The translations under genes and the position numbers were made by a program. The notes beneath the pieces are model-generated. The model saw only the letters and a list, made by a program, of their open reading frames with translations. It was not told the DNA's origin and did not search any database. A DNA stretch of 58,730 nt, taken from contig JAFAEZ010000045.1 of assembly GCA_023423775.1 (NCBI GenBank), positions 1 to 58,730 of the forward strand, read 5' to 3'. This document shows, one piece after another, positions 11,124-19,775 of this stretch (the stretch's first letter is position 1; each line of letters starts with the position of its first letter). This DNA comes from Pseudomonadota bacterium. GTDB taxonomy: Bacteria; Pseudomonadota; Alphaproteobacteria; Sphingomonadales; Sphingomonadaceae.

Positions 11124-11650
11124 AGCGCCGCCTGGTCCTGTGGGTGCCACTCGCCCTGTTCCTGGTCTTCGCGGTGACGGTGGCGGTGAGCCTCTACGCG
11201 CCGACCGACCGCACCATCCGCTCGCGCATGATCGGCAAGCCGGTGCCGCAATTCGTGCTTCCCGCCGCGGTGCCGGATCGTCCCGGCCTGTCGAACGGTG
11301 ACCTCGCCGGCGGCCAGCCGCGCATCGTCAACGTCTTCGCAAGCTGGTGCCTGCCGTGCATCACCGAGGCACCGCAATTGCTCGCCCTGAAGGCGCGCGG
11401 CATTCCGATCGACGCGATCGCGATCCGCGACCGGCCCGAGGATATTGCCGCCTTCCTCGCGAAATGGGGCGATCCCTATCAGCGTATCGGCTCAGACAAG
11501 GACAGCCGCGTGCAGATGGCGTTCGGCTCGTCCGGGGTGCCGGAGACCTTCGTCGTCGATGGCAGGGGCATCATCCGCTACCAGCATATCGGCGAGATAA
11601 GGGCCGAGCAGATCCCCGAGATCGTAGCGGCCTGGGAGGCGGCGCGATGA
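11120..11650 (+). CDS. ccmG: periplasmic thiol:disulfide oxidoreductase CcmG/DsbE
   Basis: A 176-residue membrane-anchored thioredoxin-fold protein. One N-terminal helix (about residues 6-25) precedes the thioredoxin domain with the active-site 'WCLPC' (Cys77, Cys80), the usual CcmG context 'NVFASWC'. The downstream 'GVPETFVVDGRG' cis-proline loop is present. It reduces the cysteines of the apocytochrome haem-binding motif. The ATG at 11120 overlaps the ccmF stop. Confidence 0.95.
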   Translation: MKRRLVLWVPLALFLVFAVTVAVSLYAPTDRTIRSRMIGKPVPQFVLPAAVPDRPGLSNGDLAGGQPRIVNVFASWCLPCITEAPQLLALKARGIPIDAIAIRDRPEDIAAFLAKWGDPYQRIGSDKDSRVQMAFGSSGVPETFVVDGRGIIRYQHIGEIRAEQIPEIVAAWEAAR

Positions 11651-12066
11651 GGGCGCTCGTTACCGTCGCGCTGGCGTGTGGCGCATGGGCCATGGCGGTG
11701 CCGGCTTTGGCCGATTCGCTGACTCCGCCGGCCGAATATGCCTACACCCAGCTCAAGGACCCCAAGCAGGAGGCCGCGGCGCAGGCGCTGATGGTCACGT
11801 TGCGCTGTCTCGTCTGCCAGGGGCAGTCGATCGCCGACAGCGATGCCGAAATGGCCGGCGACATGCGCGCGATGGTGCGCCGCCGGATCGAGGCGGGCGA
11901 GAAGCCCGAGGATATTCGCGCCTGGCTGGTCGATCGCTACGGTGCCTGGGTGAGCTACGATCCGCCGCTCGAGCCGCTGACCTGGCCGCTCTGGGCGGCG
12001 CCGATCGCCTTGCTGCTGGTCGGGCTGCTCCTCGCCCGCGGCCGGTTCCGCAGGAAGAAAAGCTGA
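11647..12066 (+). CDS. ccmH: cytochrome c-type biogenesis protein CcmH
   Basis: A 139-residue CcmH/CycL protein. A signal peptide (residues 1-22, ending in 'ALA') precedes the three-helix domain with the redox motif 'RCLVCQGQSIADSDA' (Cys54, Cys57), and one transmembrane helix lies near residues 112-130. It works with CcmG in reducing apocytochrome c. This is the short form; the TPR part is the separate next gene. It overlaps ccmG by ATGA and the ccmI-like gene by one base (TGATG). Confidence 0.94.
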   Translation: MRALVTVALACGAWAMAVPALADSLTPPAEYAYTQLKDPKQEAAAQALMVTLRCLVCQGQSIADSDAEMAGDMRAMVRRRIEAGEKPEDIRAWLVDRYGAWVSYDPPLEPLTWPLWAAPIALLLVGLLLARGRFRRKKS

Positions 12067-12698
12067 TGGGCTGGCTGATCTTCATCCTGCTCGCGCTGGC
12101 GATTTTCGTGGTCTTGTGGCGGTTCGCTCGTTTCGACAAGGCGGCGCTGCAGTTCCTCGGCGCCGGCCTGCTGCTCGCTATGGCCGGCTATGTCTGGCAG
12201 GGCCAGCCCGGCTTGCCGGGCAAGCCGCTGCCGCCGCCCGAACGCCAGGATTTGCCCGAGAGCGCCTTCGCCGACACGCGCGGCGACATGCTCGGCCAGT
12301 TCGACAATGCGTCGCGCTGGCTGACCATCGCCGACAGCTTCCACCGCTCGGGCGACACCCGTAGCGCTGCGGGCGTGATTCGCGCGGGGCTGAAGCAGCA
12401 TCCCGACGATCCCGACCTCTGGGTCGGGCTTGGGAACGCGCTCGTCTTGCACGCCGACGGCATGATGACACCGGCGGCCGAACTCGCCTTCCAGCGCGCG
12501 GCGAAGATCGCGCCCGAACATCCGGGACCCAAATTCTTCTACGGGCTCGCTTTGGCCCAGGGCGGGAAGCTGGACGAGGCTGAAGCGATCTGGCGAGCCC
12601 TCCTCGAAAGTGCCCCTGCCGATGCTCCGTGGCGACCGATGGTCGAGGAGCGGGTCGCGATGATCGCCCAGGCCCGGGCGATGGGCGCGGGGCGCTAG
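12066..12698 (+). CDS. ccmI: CcmI-like TPR cytochrome c biogenesis protein
   Basis: A 210-residue protein with two N-terminal membrane segments (about residues 3-19 and 30-47) and a TPR-like region over residues 80-195, including 'LWVGLGNALVLHADG' and 'PGPKFFYGLALAQGGKLDEAEAIW'. This matches the CcmI/CycH family, which presents apocytochrome c to the heme lyase. At 210 residues it is shorter than many CcmI proteins (about 300-400), a compact version. It closes the ccm operon and converges on ald 13 bases later. Confidence 0.85.
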   Translation: MGWLIFILLALAIFVVLWRFARFDKAALQFLGAGLLLAMAGYVWQGQPGLPGKPLPPPERQDLPESAFADTRGDMLGQFDNASRWLTIADSFHRSGDTRSAAGVIRAGLKQHPDDPDLWVGLGNALVLHADGMMTPAAELAFQRAAKIAPEHPGPKFFYGLALAQGGKLDEAEAIWRALLESAPADAPWRPMVEERVAMIAQARAMGAGR

Positions 12699-12711
12699 AG
12701 GTTTCGCCCGC

Positions 12712-13812
12712 CTAGCGCGGCACGAATTCCAGATTGAGCGCCTCGGCCACGGCTTGGTGGCGGATCTTGCCGGCCGAGACGTTGAGGCCATTGGCGAGAT
12801 GCGGATCGGCGGCCATCGCCGCTTCCGCTCCGGCATTGGCCAGCTTCAGCACGAACGGCAAAGTGGCGTTATTGAGCGCAATGGCCGAAGTGCGCGCGAC
12901 TGCACCCGGCATGTTTGCCACGCAATAATGGATGACGCCGTCGATCTCGAACACAGGATCGCCGTGCGTGGTCGGCCGCGAGGTCTCGAAGCAGCCGCCC
13001 TGATCGATCGAAATATCGACCAGCACGCTGCCGCGCTTCATCGTCTTCAGCATGTCGCGCGTCACCAATTTGGGCGCCGCCGCCCCCGGCACCAGCACCG
13101 CGCCGATCACCAGCTCCGACTCCGCCACCGCCTGCGCGATCGCCGCCTTCGAGGCGTAAGCGGTCTTGATCTGGCTGCCGAACACCATGTCGAGCTCCGC
13201 CAGCCTTGTGTTCGAAATGTCGTAGATGGTGACGTCGGCGCGCATGCCGACCGCCATCTGGGCCGCGTTGACTCCGGAAACGCCGCCGCCGAGGATCGTG
13301 ACTTTCGCGGGGGCGACGCCGGGCACGCCGCCGAGCAGCACGCCGCGCCCGCCTTGTTCCTTTTCGAGATAATGGGCGCCGACCTGGATCGACATGCGGC
13401 CCGCCACCTCGGACATCGGCTTGAGCAAAGGCAGCGAACCGTCGGCGGCGGTCACCGTCTCATAGGCGATGCAGGTCGCGCCCGATTGCATCAGGCCGCG
13501 CGCCTGGTCGGGGTCGGGGGCGAGATGGAGATAGGTGAAGAGCAAATGGCGCGGCTCGAGCAAGGCGATCTCGGCCGGCTGCGGCTCCTTCACCTTCACG
13601 ATCATGTCGGAGTCGCGGAACACCGCGGCGGCGTCAGGGAGGATGCGGGCGCCGACCTTCTGGTAGGCTTCGTCGTCGAAATCGATACCGGCGCCCGCCT
13701 GGGTCTCGACCACGACCTCGTGCCCGGCCGCGACCAGCTCGGCCACCGAGGATGGGGTGAGGCCGACGCGGAACTCGTTATTCTTGATCTCCCTGGGAAC
13801 GCCGACACGCAT
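12712..13812 (-). CDS. ald: alanine dehydrogenase
   Basis: A 366-residue NAD-dependent L-alanine dehydrogenase (pyruvate + ammonia to alanine and back). It begins 'MRVGVPREIKNNEFRVGLTP', carries the substrate-binding Lys/Arg region at the N-terminus and the nucleotide-binding 'ILGGGVSGVNAAQMAVGM' near residue 173. The C-terminal half has 'ASVLVDISIDQGGCFETS'-type family signature around residue 262 ('SVLVDISIDQGGCFET'). Length matches the family (about 370). Stand-alone gene. Confidence 0.96.
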   Translation of the reverse strand: MRVGVPREIKNNEFRVGLTPSSVAELVAAGHEVVVETQAGAGIDFDDEAYQKVGARILPDAAAVFRDSDMIVKVKEPQPAEIALLEPRHLLFTYLHLAPDPDQARGLMQSGATCIAYETVTAADGSLPLLKPMSEVAGRMSIQVGAHYLEKEQGGRGVLLGGVPGVAPAKVTILGGGVSGVNAAQMAVGMRADVTIYDISNTRLAELDMVFGSQIKTAYASKAAIAQAVAESELVIGAVLVPGAAAPKLVTRDMLKTMKRGSVLVDISIDQGGCFETSRPTTHGDPVFEIDGVIHYCVANMPGAVARTSAIALNNATLPFVLKLANAGAEAAMAADPHLANGLNVSAGKIRHQAVAEALNLEFVPR

Positions 13813-13970
13813 CTAGTTCTCCATCGCAAGGCCGAGTGACGCCGCTATAGCCGGGGCGGAATCGTTTGTCGCGTTGCGGAACGGAACGCCCCCGTGCTAA
13901 GCGCCTCGGCTTCCTGGCGGGTCCAGGCGTTTTGAGTGAAGGATTGCAAGGCCTTTCGCCTTCCTGAGCA

Positions 13971-15902
13971 ATGACCGATACCGCCGCCGCCTCGCAATTG
14001 CCGGACGAACGTCCGGCCGGCCATGCCCATCATCCGGGCAGCCTCGCCAAGCTCACCCTCGGCGCGGTCGGCGTCGTCTTCGGCGATATCGGTACCAGCC
14101 CGATCTACGCCTTCCGCGAAACTTTCGCCGGCCACCATCCGCTGACGCCCGATGCGCTCCACGTCTATGGCGTCCTCAGCCTGATCTTCTGGTCGATGAT
14201 GCTGGTCGTGACGCTGAAATATGTCACGATCATCATGCGCGCCGACAATAAGGGGGAGGGCGGCAGCCTCGCCCTGCTCGCCTTGATCAACCGCAAGGGG
14301 GGCGGCCCGCGGCGCTGGAACAAGGGCATCGTCCTGCTCGGCGTGTTCGCGACGGCGCTCTTCTACGGCGACAGCATGATCACGCCGGCCATTTCCGTCC
14401 TGTCGGCGGTCGAGGGCCTGACCGTCGTCGAACCGGGTTTCGAGCCCTTCGTCCTTCCGATCGCGGTCGGCATCCTGATCGGCCTGTTCGCGATCCAGGC
14501 GCGCGGCACGGCCAAGGTGGGCGCGCTGTTCGGCCCGATCATGCTGCTCTACTTCCTGACCCTGGCCGTGCTCGGCACGATGCATATCCTCGACGATCCG
14601 GCGATCTTCGCCGCGCTCAACCCCTGGTACGCGGTCCAGTTCTTCCTCACCGACAAATGGCTCGCCTTCCTCGCCATGGGCTCGGTCGTGCTCGCGGTGA
14701 CCGGCGCCGAGGCGCTCTATGCCGACATGGGCCATTTCGGACGCAGCCCGATCCGGCTCGGCTGGATGGGATTCGTGCTGCCGGCCCTGATGCTGAACTA
14801 TCTAGGCCAAGGCGCGATGATCATGTCGCTGACCCCGGCGGAGGCGGCGGAGGTGGTCAAGAATCCGTTCTTCTTCCTCGCGCCGGAAATGGTCCGCCTG
14901 CCGCTCGTCATCCTTGCCACCTTAGCGACGGTGATCGCGAGCCAGGCGGTGATTTCGGGCGCTTTCTCGGTCACCCAGCAGGCGATCCAGCTCGGCTTCA
15001 TGCCGCGCCTGCGCATCACCCACACCAGTGCCGCCGCCGCCGGCCAGATCTACATCCCGGTGATCAACTGGGCGCTGATGGTGATGGTGATCCTGCTCGT
15101 CCTCAGCTTCGGTTCTTCGTCGAACCTCGCCGCCGCCTACGGCATCGCCGTCACCGGGGCGATGCTGATCGACACCGTGCTGATCGCGGTCGTGCTGTTC
15201 CAATTGTGGAACTGGAACAAGATCGCCGCAGGGCTGCTGCTCGCCGTCTTCGCGGTCGTCGATCTCGCTTATTTCGGCGCGAACCTCACCAAGGTGCCCG
15301 ATGGCGGCTGGTTCCCATTGCTGGTCGGCTTCGTCGCCTTCACCATGCTCACCACTTGGGCGCGCGGCCGCAAGCTGATGATCGAACGGATGAACGAGGC
15401 GGCGATGCCGATCGCCATCTTCATCAAGTCCGCCGCGAGCAGCGCCACCCGCGTGCCCGGCACGGCCGTCTTCATGACGACCTCGCTGGAAGGGGTGCCG
15501 CACGCGTTGCTGCACAATCTCAAGCACAACAAGGTGCTGCACGAGCGCATCATTCTGCTCACCGTGCGGATCGAGGACGTGCCCTTCGTCGACGAAGGCG
15601 ATCATGTGCTGACCGATCTCGGCAACGGCTTCTACCGCCTGATCGTCCGCTACGGCTTCATGCAGGAAGTGAACGTGCCGGTGGCGCTCCAGCGGCTCGA
15701 CAATTGCGGCGGCATGTTCAAGATGATGGACACCAGCTTCTTCCTCGCCCGCCAGACACTTTTGCCTTCGGCGCGGCCCGGCATGTGGGTGTGGCGCGAG
15801 AAATTGTTCGCCTGGATGCTGCGCAACGCGGAAAGCGCGATGGAGTTCTTCAAGCTGCCGACCAACCGCGTCGTCGAGCTCGGCAGCCAGGTCGAGATCT
15901 AG
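13971..15902 (+). CDS. kup: Kup-family low-affinity potassium transporter
   Basis: A 643-residue K+:H+ symporter of the Kup/HAK/KUP family. The family signature 'GVVFGDIGTSPIYAFRETF' is in the first helix (about residues 33-52), followed by about twelve transmembrane segments up to residue 465 and a cytoplasmic C-terminal domain of about 170 residues. 'FYGDSMITPAISVLSAVEGL' is another conserved stretch. It takes up potassium at low turgor or low pH. It overlaps the next gene by one base. Confidence 0.95.
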   Translation: MTDTAAASQLPDERPAGHAHHPGSLAKLTLGAVGVVFGDIGTSPIYAFRETFAGHHPLTPDALHVYGVLSLIFWSMMLVVTLKYVTIIMRADNKGEGGSLALLALINRKGGGPRRWNKGIVLLGVFATALFYGDSMITPAISVLSAVEGLTVVEPGFEPFVLPIAVGILIGLFAIQARGTAKVGALFGPIMLLYFLTLAVLGTMHILDDPAIFAALNPWYAVQFFLTDKWLAFLAMGSVVLAVTGAEALYADMGHFGRSPIRLGWMGFVLPALMLNYLGQGAMIMSLTPAEAAEVVKNPFFFLAPEMVRLPLVILATLATVIASQAVISGAFSVTQQAIQLGFMPRLRITHTSAAAAGQIYIPVINWALMVMVILLVLSFGSSSNLAAAYGIAVTGAMLIDTVLIAVVLFQLWNWNKIAAGLLLAVFAVVDLAYFGANLTKVPDGGWFPLLVGFVAFTMLTTWARGRKLMIERMNEAAMPIAIFIKSAASSATRVPGTAVFMTTSLEGVPHALLHNLKHNKVLHERIILLTVRIEDVPFVDEGDHVLTDLGNGFYRLIVRYGFMQEVNVPVALQRLDNCGGMFKMMDTSFFLARQTLLPSARPGMWVWREKLFAWMLRNAESAMEFFKLPTNRVVELGSQVEI

Positions 15903-16405
15903 TGACGGCGCCGATCGTCGTCACGGCCATTTTCGGCGACGGCGACAATGGCTGGCTGCAGGAAATGCGGCGCGCGCATTACCCGCCCGAGCGCAACCAG
16001 GTGCCGGCGCATCTCACCTTGTTTCGCCACTTACCACCCAGCATCGAGCGCGAGCTCAGCCAGAGACTCGCCGTCTATGCCGCGACGCCGCCGCCACGGG
16101 CGGTGATCACCGGGGTGATAGACCTGGGGCAGGGGACGGCGCTACGCGTCGACAGCGAGGAGCTGGAGGACATACGCACCGACCTCGCCGAGGCGCTGCG
16201 CGGCCTGCTGACGCCGCAGGACCAGGCGCCGTGGCATCCGCACGTCACCATCCAGAACAAGGTCGAGCCGAAGGAGGCGCGGGCGCTCCAGCAGCGGCTG
16301 CGGGCGACGTTCGAGCCGCGCCCGCTCGCGATCCGCGGGCTCGCCGCCTGGCGCTACATGGGCGGCCCGTGGGAGCCGATCCGCTCCCACGTCTTCCGCG
16401 GCTAG
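15902..16405 (+). CDS. 2'-5' RNA ligase / 2H phosphoesterase family protein
   Basis: A 167-residue protein of the 2H phosphoesterase superfamily (LigT-like cyclic phosphodiesterase). The two defining H-x-T/S-x motifs are present: 'HLTLF' near residue 38 and 'HVTIQ' near residue 115. The start is a GTG overlapping the TAG of kup by one base, so translation is probably coupled. Spacing between the motifs and total length fit the family. The substrate (RNA 2',3'-cyclic phosphate or nucleotide cyclic phosphate) is not known. It converges on the DUF3775 gene after nine bases. Confidence 0.85.
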   Translation: MTAPIVVTAIFGDGDNGWLQEMRRAHYPPERNQVPAHLTLFRHLPPSIERELSQRLAVYAATPPPRAVITGVIDLGQGTALRVDSEELEDIRTDLAEALRGLLTPQDQAPWHPHVTIQNKVEPKEARALQQRLRATFEPRPLAIRGLAAWRYMGGPWEPIRSHVFRG

Positions 16406-16414
16406 GCCAGGCTT

Positions 16415-16837
16415 TCAGTCGATCTGGCCGATGCCCTCGCAGCTATAGTCGAAGGCGGCGAGCCCGGCTTCGAGGTGCGAGGCGAGCAGGGGCATGTCGA
16501 GCAGTTCGTCGACCGTCGATTCGGGATCGGTGTCGCTCGCTTCCGCGAAGGCGTCGTCCCATTCGCTCGCGTCATAGGTGCCGCGGCCGACCCAGGCCAA
16601 GGCCAGCGCCTCGGCGAGCTGATCGTCGGCAAGGTCGTCCAGCGCGGCGCGGATTTCCTCCTCGACGCCGGTATTGATCTCGTCCTCCAGCGCCGAGAGC
16701 GCTTCGCCGCCCTCGTCGTCGAAATCGTCGACATTGTCGGCGTCCTCGTCCGGCGCCGCGGCGGGCACCTGGGCTTCCAGTTCGCGCGCCCGCAATAGCA
16801 GCCTGCAATAGGTCTCGAGCGGGGTCAGCAGGTCCAT
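16415..16837 (-). CDS. DUF3775 domain-containing protein
   Basis: A 140-residue, strongly acidic protein. The N-terminal part has an Asp/Glu-rich linker (about residues 30-60). The C-terminal part resembles DUF3775: 'ALAWVGRGTYDASEWDDAFAEA' and 'ELLDMPLLASHLEAGLAA'. No enzymatic motif is visible and the family has no assigned function. It stands alone between two plus-strand units. Confidence 0.7.
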   Translation of the reverse strand: MDLLTPLETYCRLLLRARELEAQVPAAAPDEDADNVDDFDDEGGEALSALEDEINTGVEEEIRAALDDLADDQLAEALALAWVGRGTYDASEWDDAFAEASDTDPESTVDELLDMPLLASHLEAGLAAFDYSCEGIGQID

Positions 16838-16984
16838 TCAATCTCTCCGTCCAGCGAGGGCTTGGTCTCTGCAACGACAGTCGGGCGGCGCGGTTCCGGC
16901 AGCGCGCAAACCACCGTTGACCGCCGCCGCGTCGCTGCCTATAGGCCGCGCACGCCCGGCGCACAGCCGCGGCGCGCCCGATGG

Positions 16985-17061
16985 GGCGGAGTAGCTCAGC
17001 TGGTTAGAGCAGCGGAATCATAATCCGCGTGTCGGGGGTTCAAGTCCCTCCTCCGCTACCA
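16985..17061 (+). tRNA. tRNA-Met (CAT), probably elongator
   Basis: A complete cloverleaf with acceptor arms GGCGGAG and CTCCGCT (a G-U pair closes the end), discriminator A and encoded CCA. The anticodon stem GCGGA/TCCGC encloses loop ATCATAA, anticodon CAT. The body resembles alphaproteobacterial elongator tRNA-Met; tRNA-Ile with a lysidine-modified CAT cannot be strictly excluded. It lacks the three G-C pairs of the initiator anticodon stem. Confidence 0.88.
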
Positions 17062-17231
17062 CCGGTACAGGGGGCGTCCCCTCCCTGATGCCAGGCTTGG
17101 CGGACGCCAGCCGCTACGGCCATCGAGCCGTTTCGCACAATCGCTATGAGCCTTGGGGCGATCGCAGCCTTTGCTGCGTTCGGGACGAATGCCTCCGCAT
17201 CGGCGGCGGCCAACCGGACGAAATCAGCGCC

Positions 17232-17609
17232 ATGCTTCCGTTGTTTCGCATCGCCTTCTGGTCGGCCCTCCTGTTCGCCTTCACGATGGCCGTGCTGCCG
17301 CATCCCCCGCAATTGCCGGGCGCTCCTTCGGACAAGGTCCAGCATATTGTGGGCTTCGCGACCCTCGCGGTGCTCGCGGTCGCCGCCTATCCCGAAAAGT
17401 CGTTGCTCACGATCGCCCTGTGCCTTTCGGTATTCGGGATGGCGATCGAACTGGTGCAGCTCATCCCCGCACTCCATCGCCATGGCGATGCCGTCGACTG
17501 GGCTGCCGACACATTCGCTGTTGTCGTGATTCTGGCGACGCTTTGGGCCATCCGACGCCTGCGCGAGAAAAAGGCCGAAGCGGTTCCACGGGTGCGCGAG
17601 CCGGGCTAG
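17232..17609 (+). CDS. VanZ-like family membrane protein
   Basis: A 125-residue protein with four transmembrane segments. Two VanZ-family motifs can be read: 'DKVQHIVGFATL' (about residues 37-48) and 'GMAIELVQLIP...RHGDAVDWAAD' (about residues 74-99). The cellular role of small VanZ-like proteins is unclear; this one has no antibiotic-resistance context. The ATG at 17232 is chosen because it begins directly before the first helix. It is followed eight bases later by another small membrane protein gene. Confidence 0.7.
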   Translation: MLPLFRIAFWSALLFAFTMAVLPHPPQLPGAPSDKVQHIVGFATLAVLAVAAYPEKSLLTIALCLSVFGMAIELVQLIPALHRHGDAVDWAADTFAVVVILATLWAIRRLREKKAEAVPRVREPG

Positions 17610-17617
17610 GCTTTCCC

Positions 17618-17953
17618 ATGGCAAGACTTCTCCAGGCCATGCTGATCGGGGCCGCACTGACCCTGCTCTCGACCTTCGTCGGGGGGCGTTCGGCCATCGC
17701 GACCTATCCGGACATCATGGGCTGCGAGGATGGCTGCACGGTCGCCGCTTCCGGATGGCCGCTTGTCTTCGTGCGCGATTATACCGGCATGTCGGTAGTG
17801 AACAGGGCCGACATGCTGGAGGTGTGGTTCGCCGCCGACCGGTTCGACTGGTTGCCGTTCCTGCTCGACCTGTTCTTCTGGAGCGCGGTTGCGCTGACCG
17901 TGAGCGTCCTCGCCAGGAGGATCAGGCGCTCCGGCGCGGGACCGAAAGCCTGA
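17618..17953 (+). CDS. hypothetical small membrane protein
   Basis: A 111-residue protein I do not recognise. It has an N-terminal hydrophobic segment (about residues 3-22), a central soluble region with a Cys pair in 'MGCEDGCTVAASGWP', and a C-terminal transmembrane helix (about residues 80-103) ending in a basic tail. The layout suggests an inner-membrane protein with a periplasmic loop whose two cysteines could form a disulfide. It probably shares a transcript with the VanZ-like gene eight bases upstream. Confidence 0.6.
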   Translation: MARLLQAMLIGAALTLLSTFVGGRSAIATYPDIMGCEDGCTVAASGWPLVFVRDYTGMSVVNRADMLEVWFAADRFDWLPFLLDLFFWSAVALTVSVLARRIRRSGAGPKA

Positions 17954-18178
17954 ACTGAGAGCCACCGGGTCGACAGAGCGGTCCCGGGTCTACGGTACGG
18001 AGCCCGCGACCCGCGGGGGTTCTTCAGGGGCGCCGGATCGTGGGCGCATGCCGCGTGAATAAGGCGCGATCCGTGTCGCCGGTCCCGGGATATTCCTTTC
18101 GTTTCATCGTATTGACCGCATGTTGCCCGGTACGGCGGGAGCCGGTAGCCGGGCGCCATTCCGCAACCGGAGAGGAAG

Positions 18179-18301
18179 ATGGTCGTGCTCGGCAACCGCC
18201 GCACCCAGCGCCGCCGCAACGTCGTGCGGCAGGACGGGCCGCTCGTGCTGGCGATGCTCCTGCTCGGCCTCGCCTCGGTCGCGTTGCATTTCCTGATCTG
18301 A
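18179..18301 (+). CDS. small single-span membrane protein (40 aa)
   Basis: An ATG at 18179 preceded by the strong Shine-Dalgarno GGAGAGGAAG opens a 40-codon frame. The first half is very basic ('RRTQRRRNVVRQ'), followed by one hydrophobic helix of about 18 residues and a short tail, which would place the N-terminus in the cytoplasm. It occupies an otherwise empty gap before the GATase gene. I know no named family. The call rests on the ribosome site and the membrane-like composition. Confidence 0.5.
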   Translation: MVVLGNRRTQRRRNVVRQDGPLVLAMLLLGLASVALHFLI

Positions 18302-18343
18302 TCCGGCCGTGACAATCGCGGCGGGGCGGGGCAGGACCGGCGC

Positions 18344-19027
18344 ATGAAAATCGGCATTCTCGAGACCGGAGGGCCCCCGCCCGGACTGGTCGAACCTTTC
18401 GGCACCTATGCGGACATGATCCGGGCGCTGCTTGGCGACGTGCGCTACGATTTCACCAGCTACGACGTGCAGGCGGGGGCATTGCCGCCAGTCGAGGACA
18501 ATGACGCCTATATCCTGACCGGCTCGCCGGCTGGTGTGTATGACGATCTGCCGTGGATCGGGGACCTGATCGACTGGCTGCGGGGCGCCAAGGGCAAAGC
18601 GAAGCTGGTCGGCATCTGCTTCGGCCACCAGATCATGGCCGAAGCGTTCGGCGGGCATACGCAGAAATCGGACAAGGGCTGGGGGATCGGTCTGCATCGC
18701 TACCAAGTGCACGAGCGCGCGTCGTGGATGGACGATGTCGCCTCGTTCGCGATCCCGGTGTCGCACCAAGACCAGGTAACCCTGCAGCCGCCGCACAGCC
18801 GCGTGCTCGCGGGCAGCCCGTTCAATCGCTTCGGACTGCTTGCTTATGACGACCAGCCGGCCATTTCCTTCCAGTGCCATCCGGAGTTCGAACCGGCTTA
18901 TGCCCAGGCCCTGATCGAGGCGCGGCGCGAGCGGCTGCCCGATCCGGACGCGGCGATCGAGTCGCTGGAGCAACCCGACGACCGCGCCCGGCTCGCCGAA
19001 TGGATCCGCCGCTTCCTCGATGGCTGA
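18344..19027 (+). CDS. class I glutamine amidotransferase-like protein
   Basis: A 227-residue stand-alone GATase1 domain. The nucleophile elbow 'GICFGHQIMAEA' has the catalytic cysteine at 92, and the second part of the triad is in 'FQCHPEFE' (His179, Glu181), so it is probably active. The closest group is the GMP-synthase-like GATase family often found alone and linked to glutathione or gamma-glutamyl hydrolysis. Its partner or substrate is unknown. It overlaps the DUF72 gene by eight bases, so the two are coexpressed. Confidence 0.85.
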   Translation: MKIGILETGGPPPGLVEPFGTYADMIRALLGDVRYDFTSYDVQAGALPPVEDNDAYILTGSPAGVYDDLPWIGDLIDWLRGAKGKAKLVGICFGHQIMAEAFGGHTQKSDKGWGIGLHRYQVHERASWMDDVASFAIPVSHQDQVTLQPPHSRVLAGSPFNRFGLLAYDDQPAISFQCHPEFEPAYAQALIEARRERLPDPDAAIESLEQPDDRARLAEWIRRFLDG

Positions 19028-19751
19028 GCCGCGCATCGGCACCGCCGGTTGGAGCATCGCGGGCAAGGATGCCGCACGCTTCCCGGCCGAGGGAACGAGC
19101 CTCGTGCGCTATGCCGGCCGCCTGCGCTGCGCGGAAATCAATTCCAGCTTCCATCGGTCGCACCGGCCCGACACCTATGCGCGCTGGGCGGTTTCGGTGC
19201 CCGATGATTTCCGCTTCGCCGCCAAGCTCGTCAAGACGATCACGCATCAGCGCAAGCTGGTCGAGTGCGAGGCCCTGATCGACGCGTTCGTGGCCGAGAC
19301 GCGCGGGCTCGGCGGAAAGCTCGCCGTGATCCTCGTCCAGCTTCCGCCCAGCCTCGCATTCGATTCGTCGGTCGCGACGGCTTTCTTCGCCGCTTTGAAG
19401 CAGCGGACCGCGGCCGCGATCGCCTGCGAGCCGCGCCATCCGAGCTGGTTCGAGGAGGAGGGCGACCGGCTGCTCCAGGAAGCCGGCGTGGCGCGAGTCG
19501 CCGCCGATCCGGCACGGGTCGAGGCCGCGGCCTGGCCCGGCGGATGGCGCGGGCTCACCTATTACCGGCTGCACGGCTCGCCGGTCATGTACCGGTCGAG
19601 CTATGACGACGGCCGTCTCGAAGCCTATGCCGAGGCGCTCGCCGGGGAGCGGGCCGCCGGGCGGGAGGCCTGGTGCATCTTCGACAATACCGCCTCGTCG
19701 GCCGCCACCGGCGACGCGCTGCGCCTCCAGCAATTACTCGCGGACGGCTGA
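19020..19751 (+). CDS. DUF72 domain-containing protein
   Basis: A 243-residue protein covering a complete DUF72 (YecE-like) TIM-barrel domain. It starts with 'RIGTAGWSIAGKDAARFP', then 'EINSSFHRSHRPDTYARWAVSVPDDFRFAAK' core near residues 38-65, 'ILVQLPPSLAFD' near residue 103 and 'YYRLHGSPVMYRSSYDD' near residue 181. No biochemical activity is established for the family. It overlaps the upstream GATase gene by eight bases. Confidence 0.88.
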   Translation: MAEPRIGTAGWSIAGKDAARFPAEGTSLVRYAGRLRCAEINSSFHRSHRPDTYARWAVSVPDDFRFAAKLVKTITHQRKLVECEALIDAFVAETRGLGGKLAVILVQLPPSLAFDSSVATAFFAALKQRTAAAIACEPRHPSWFEEEGDRLLQEAGVARVAADPARVEAAAWPGGWRGLTYYRLHGSPVMYRSSYDDGRLEAYAEALAGERAAGREAWCIFDNTASSAATGDALRLQQLLADG

Positions 19752-19775
19752 TCCGCCGGCGGCGCGGGCGCAACC

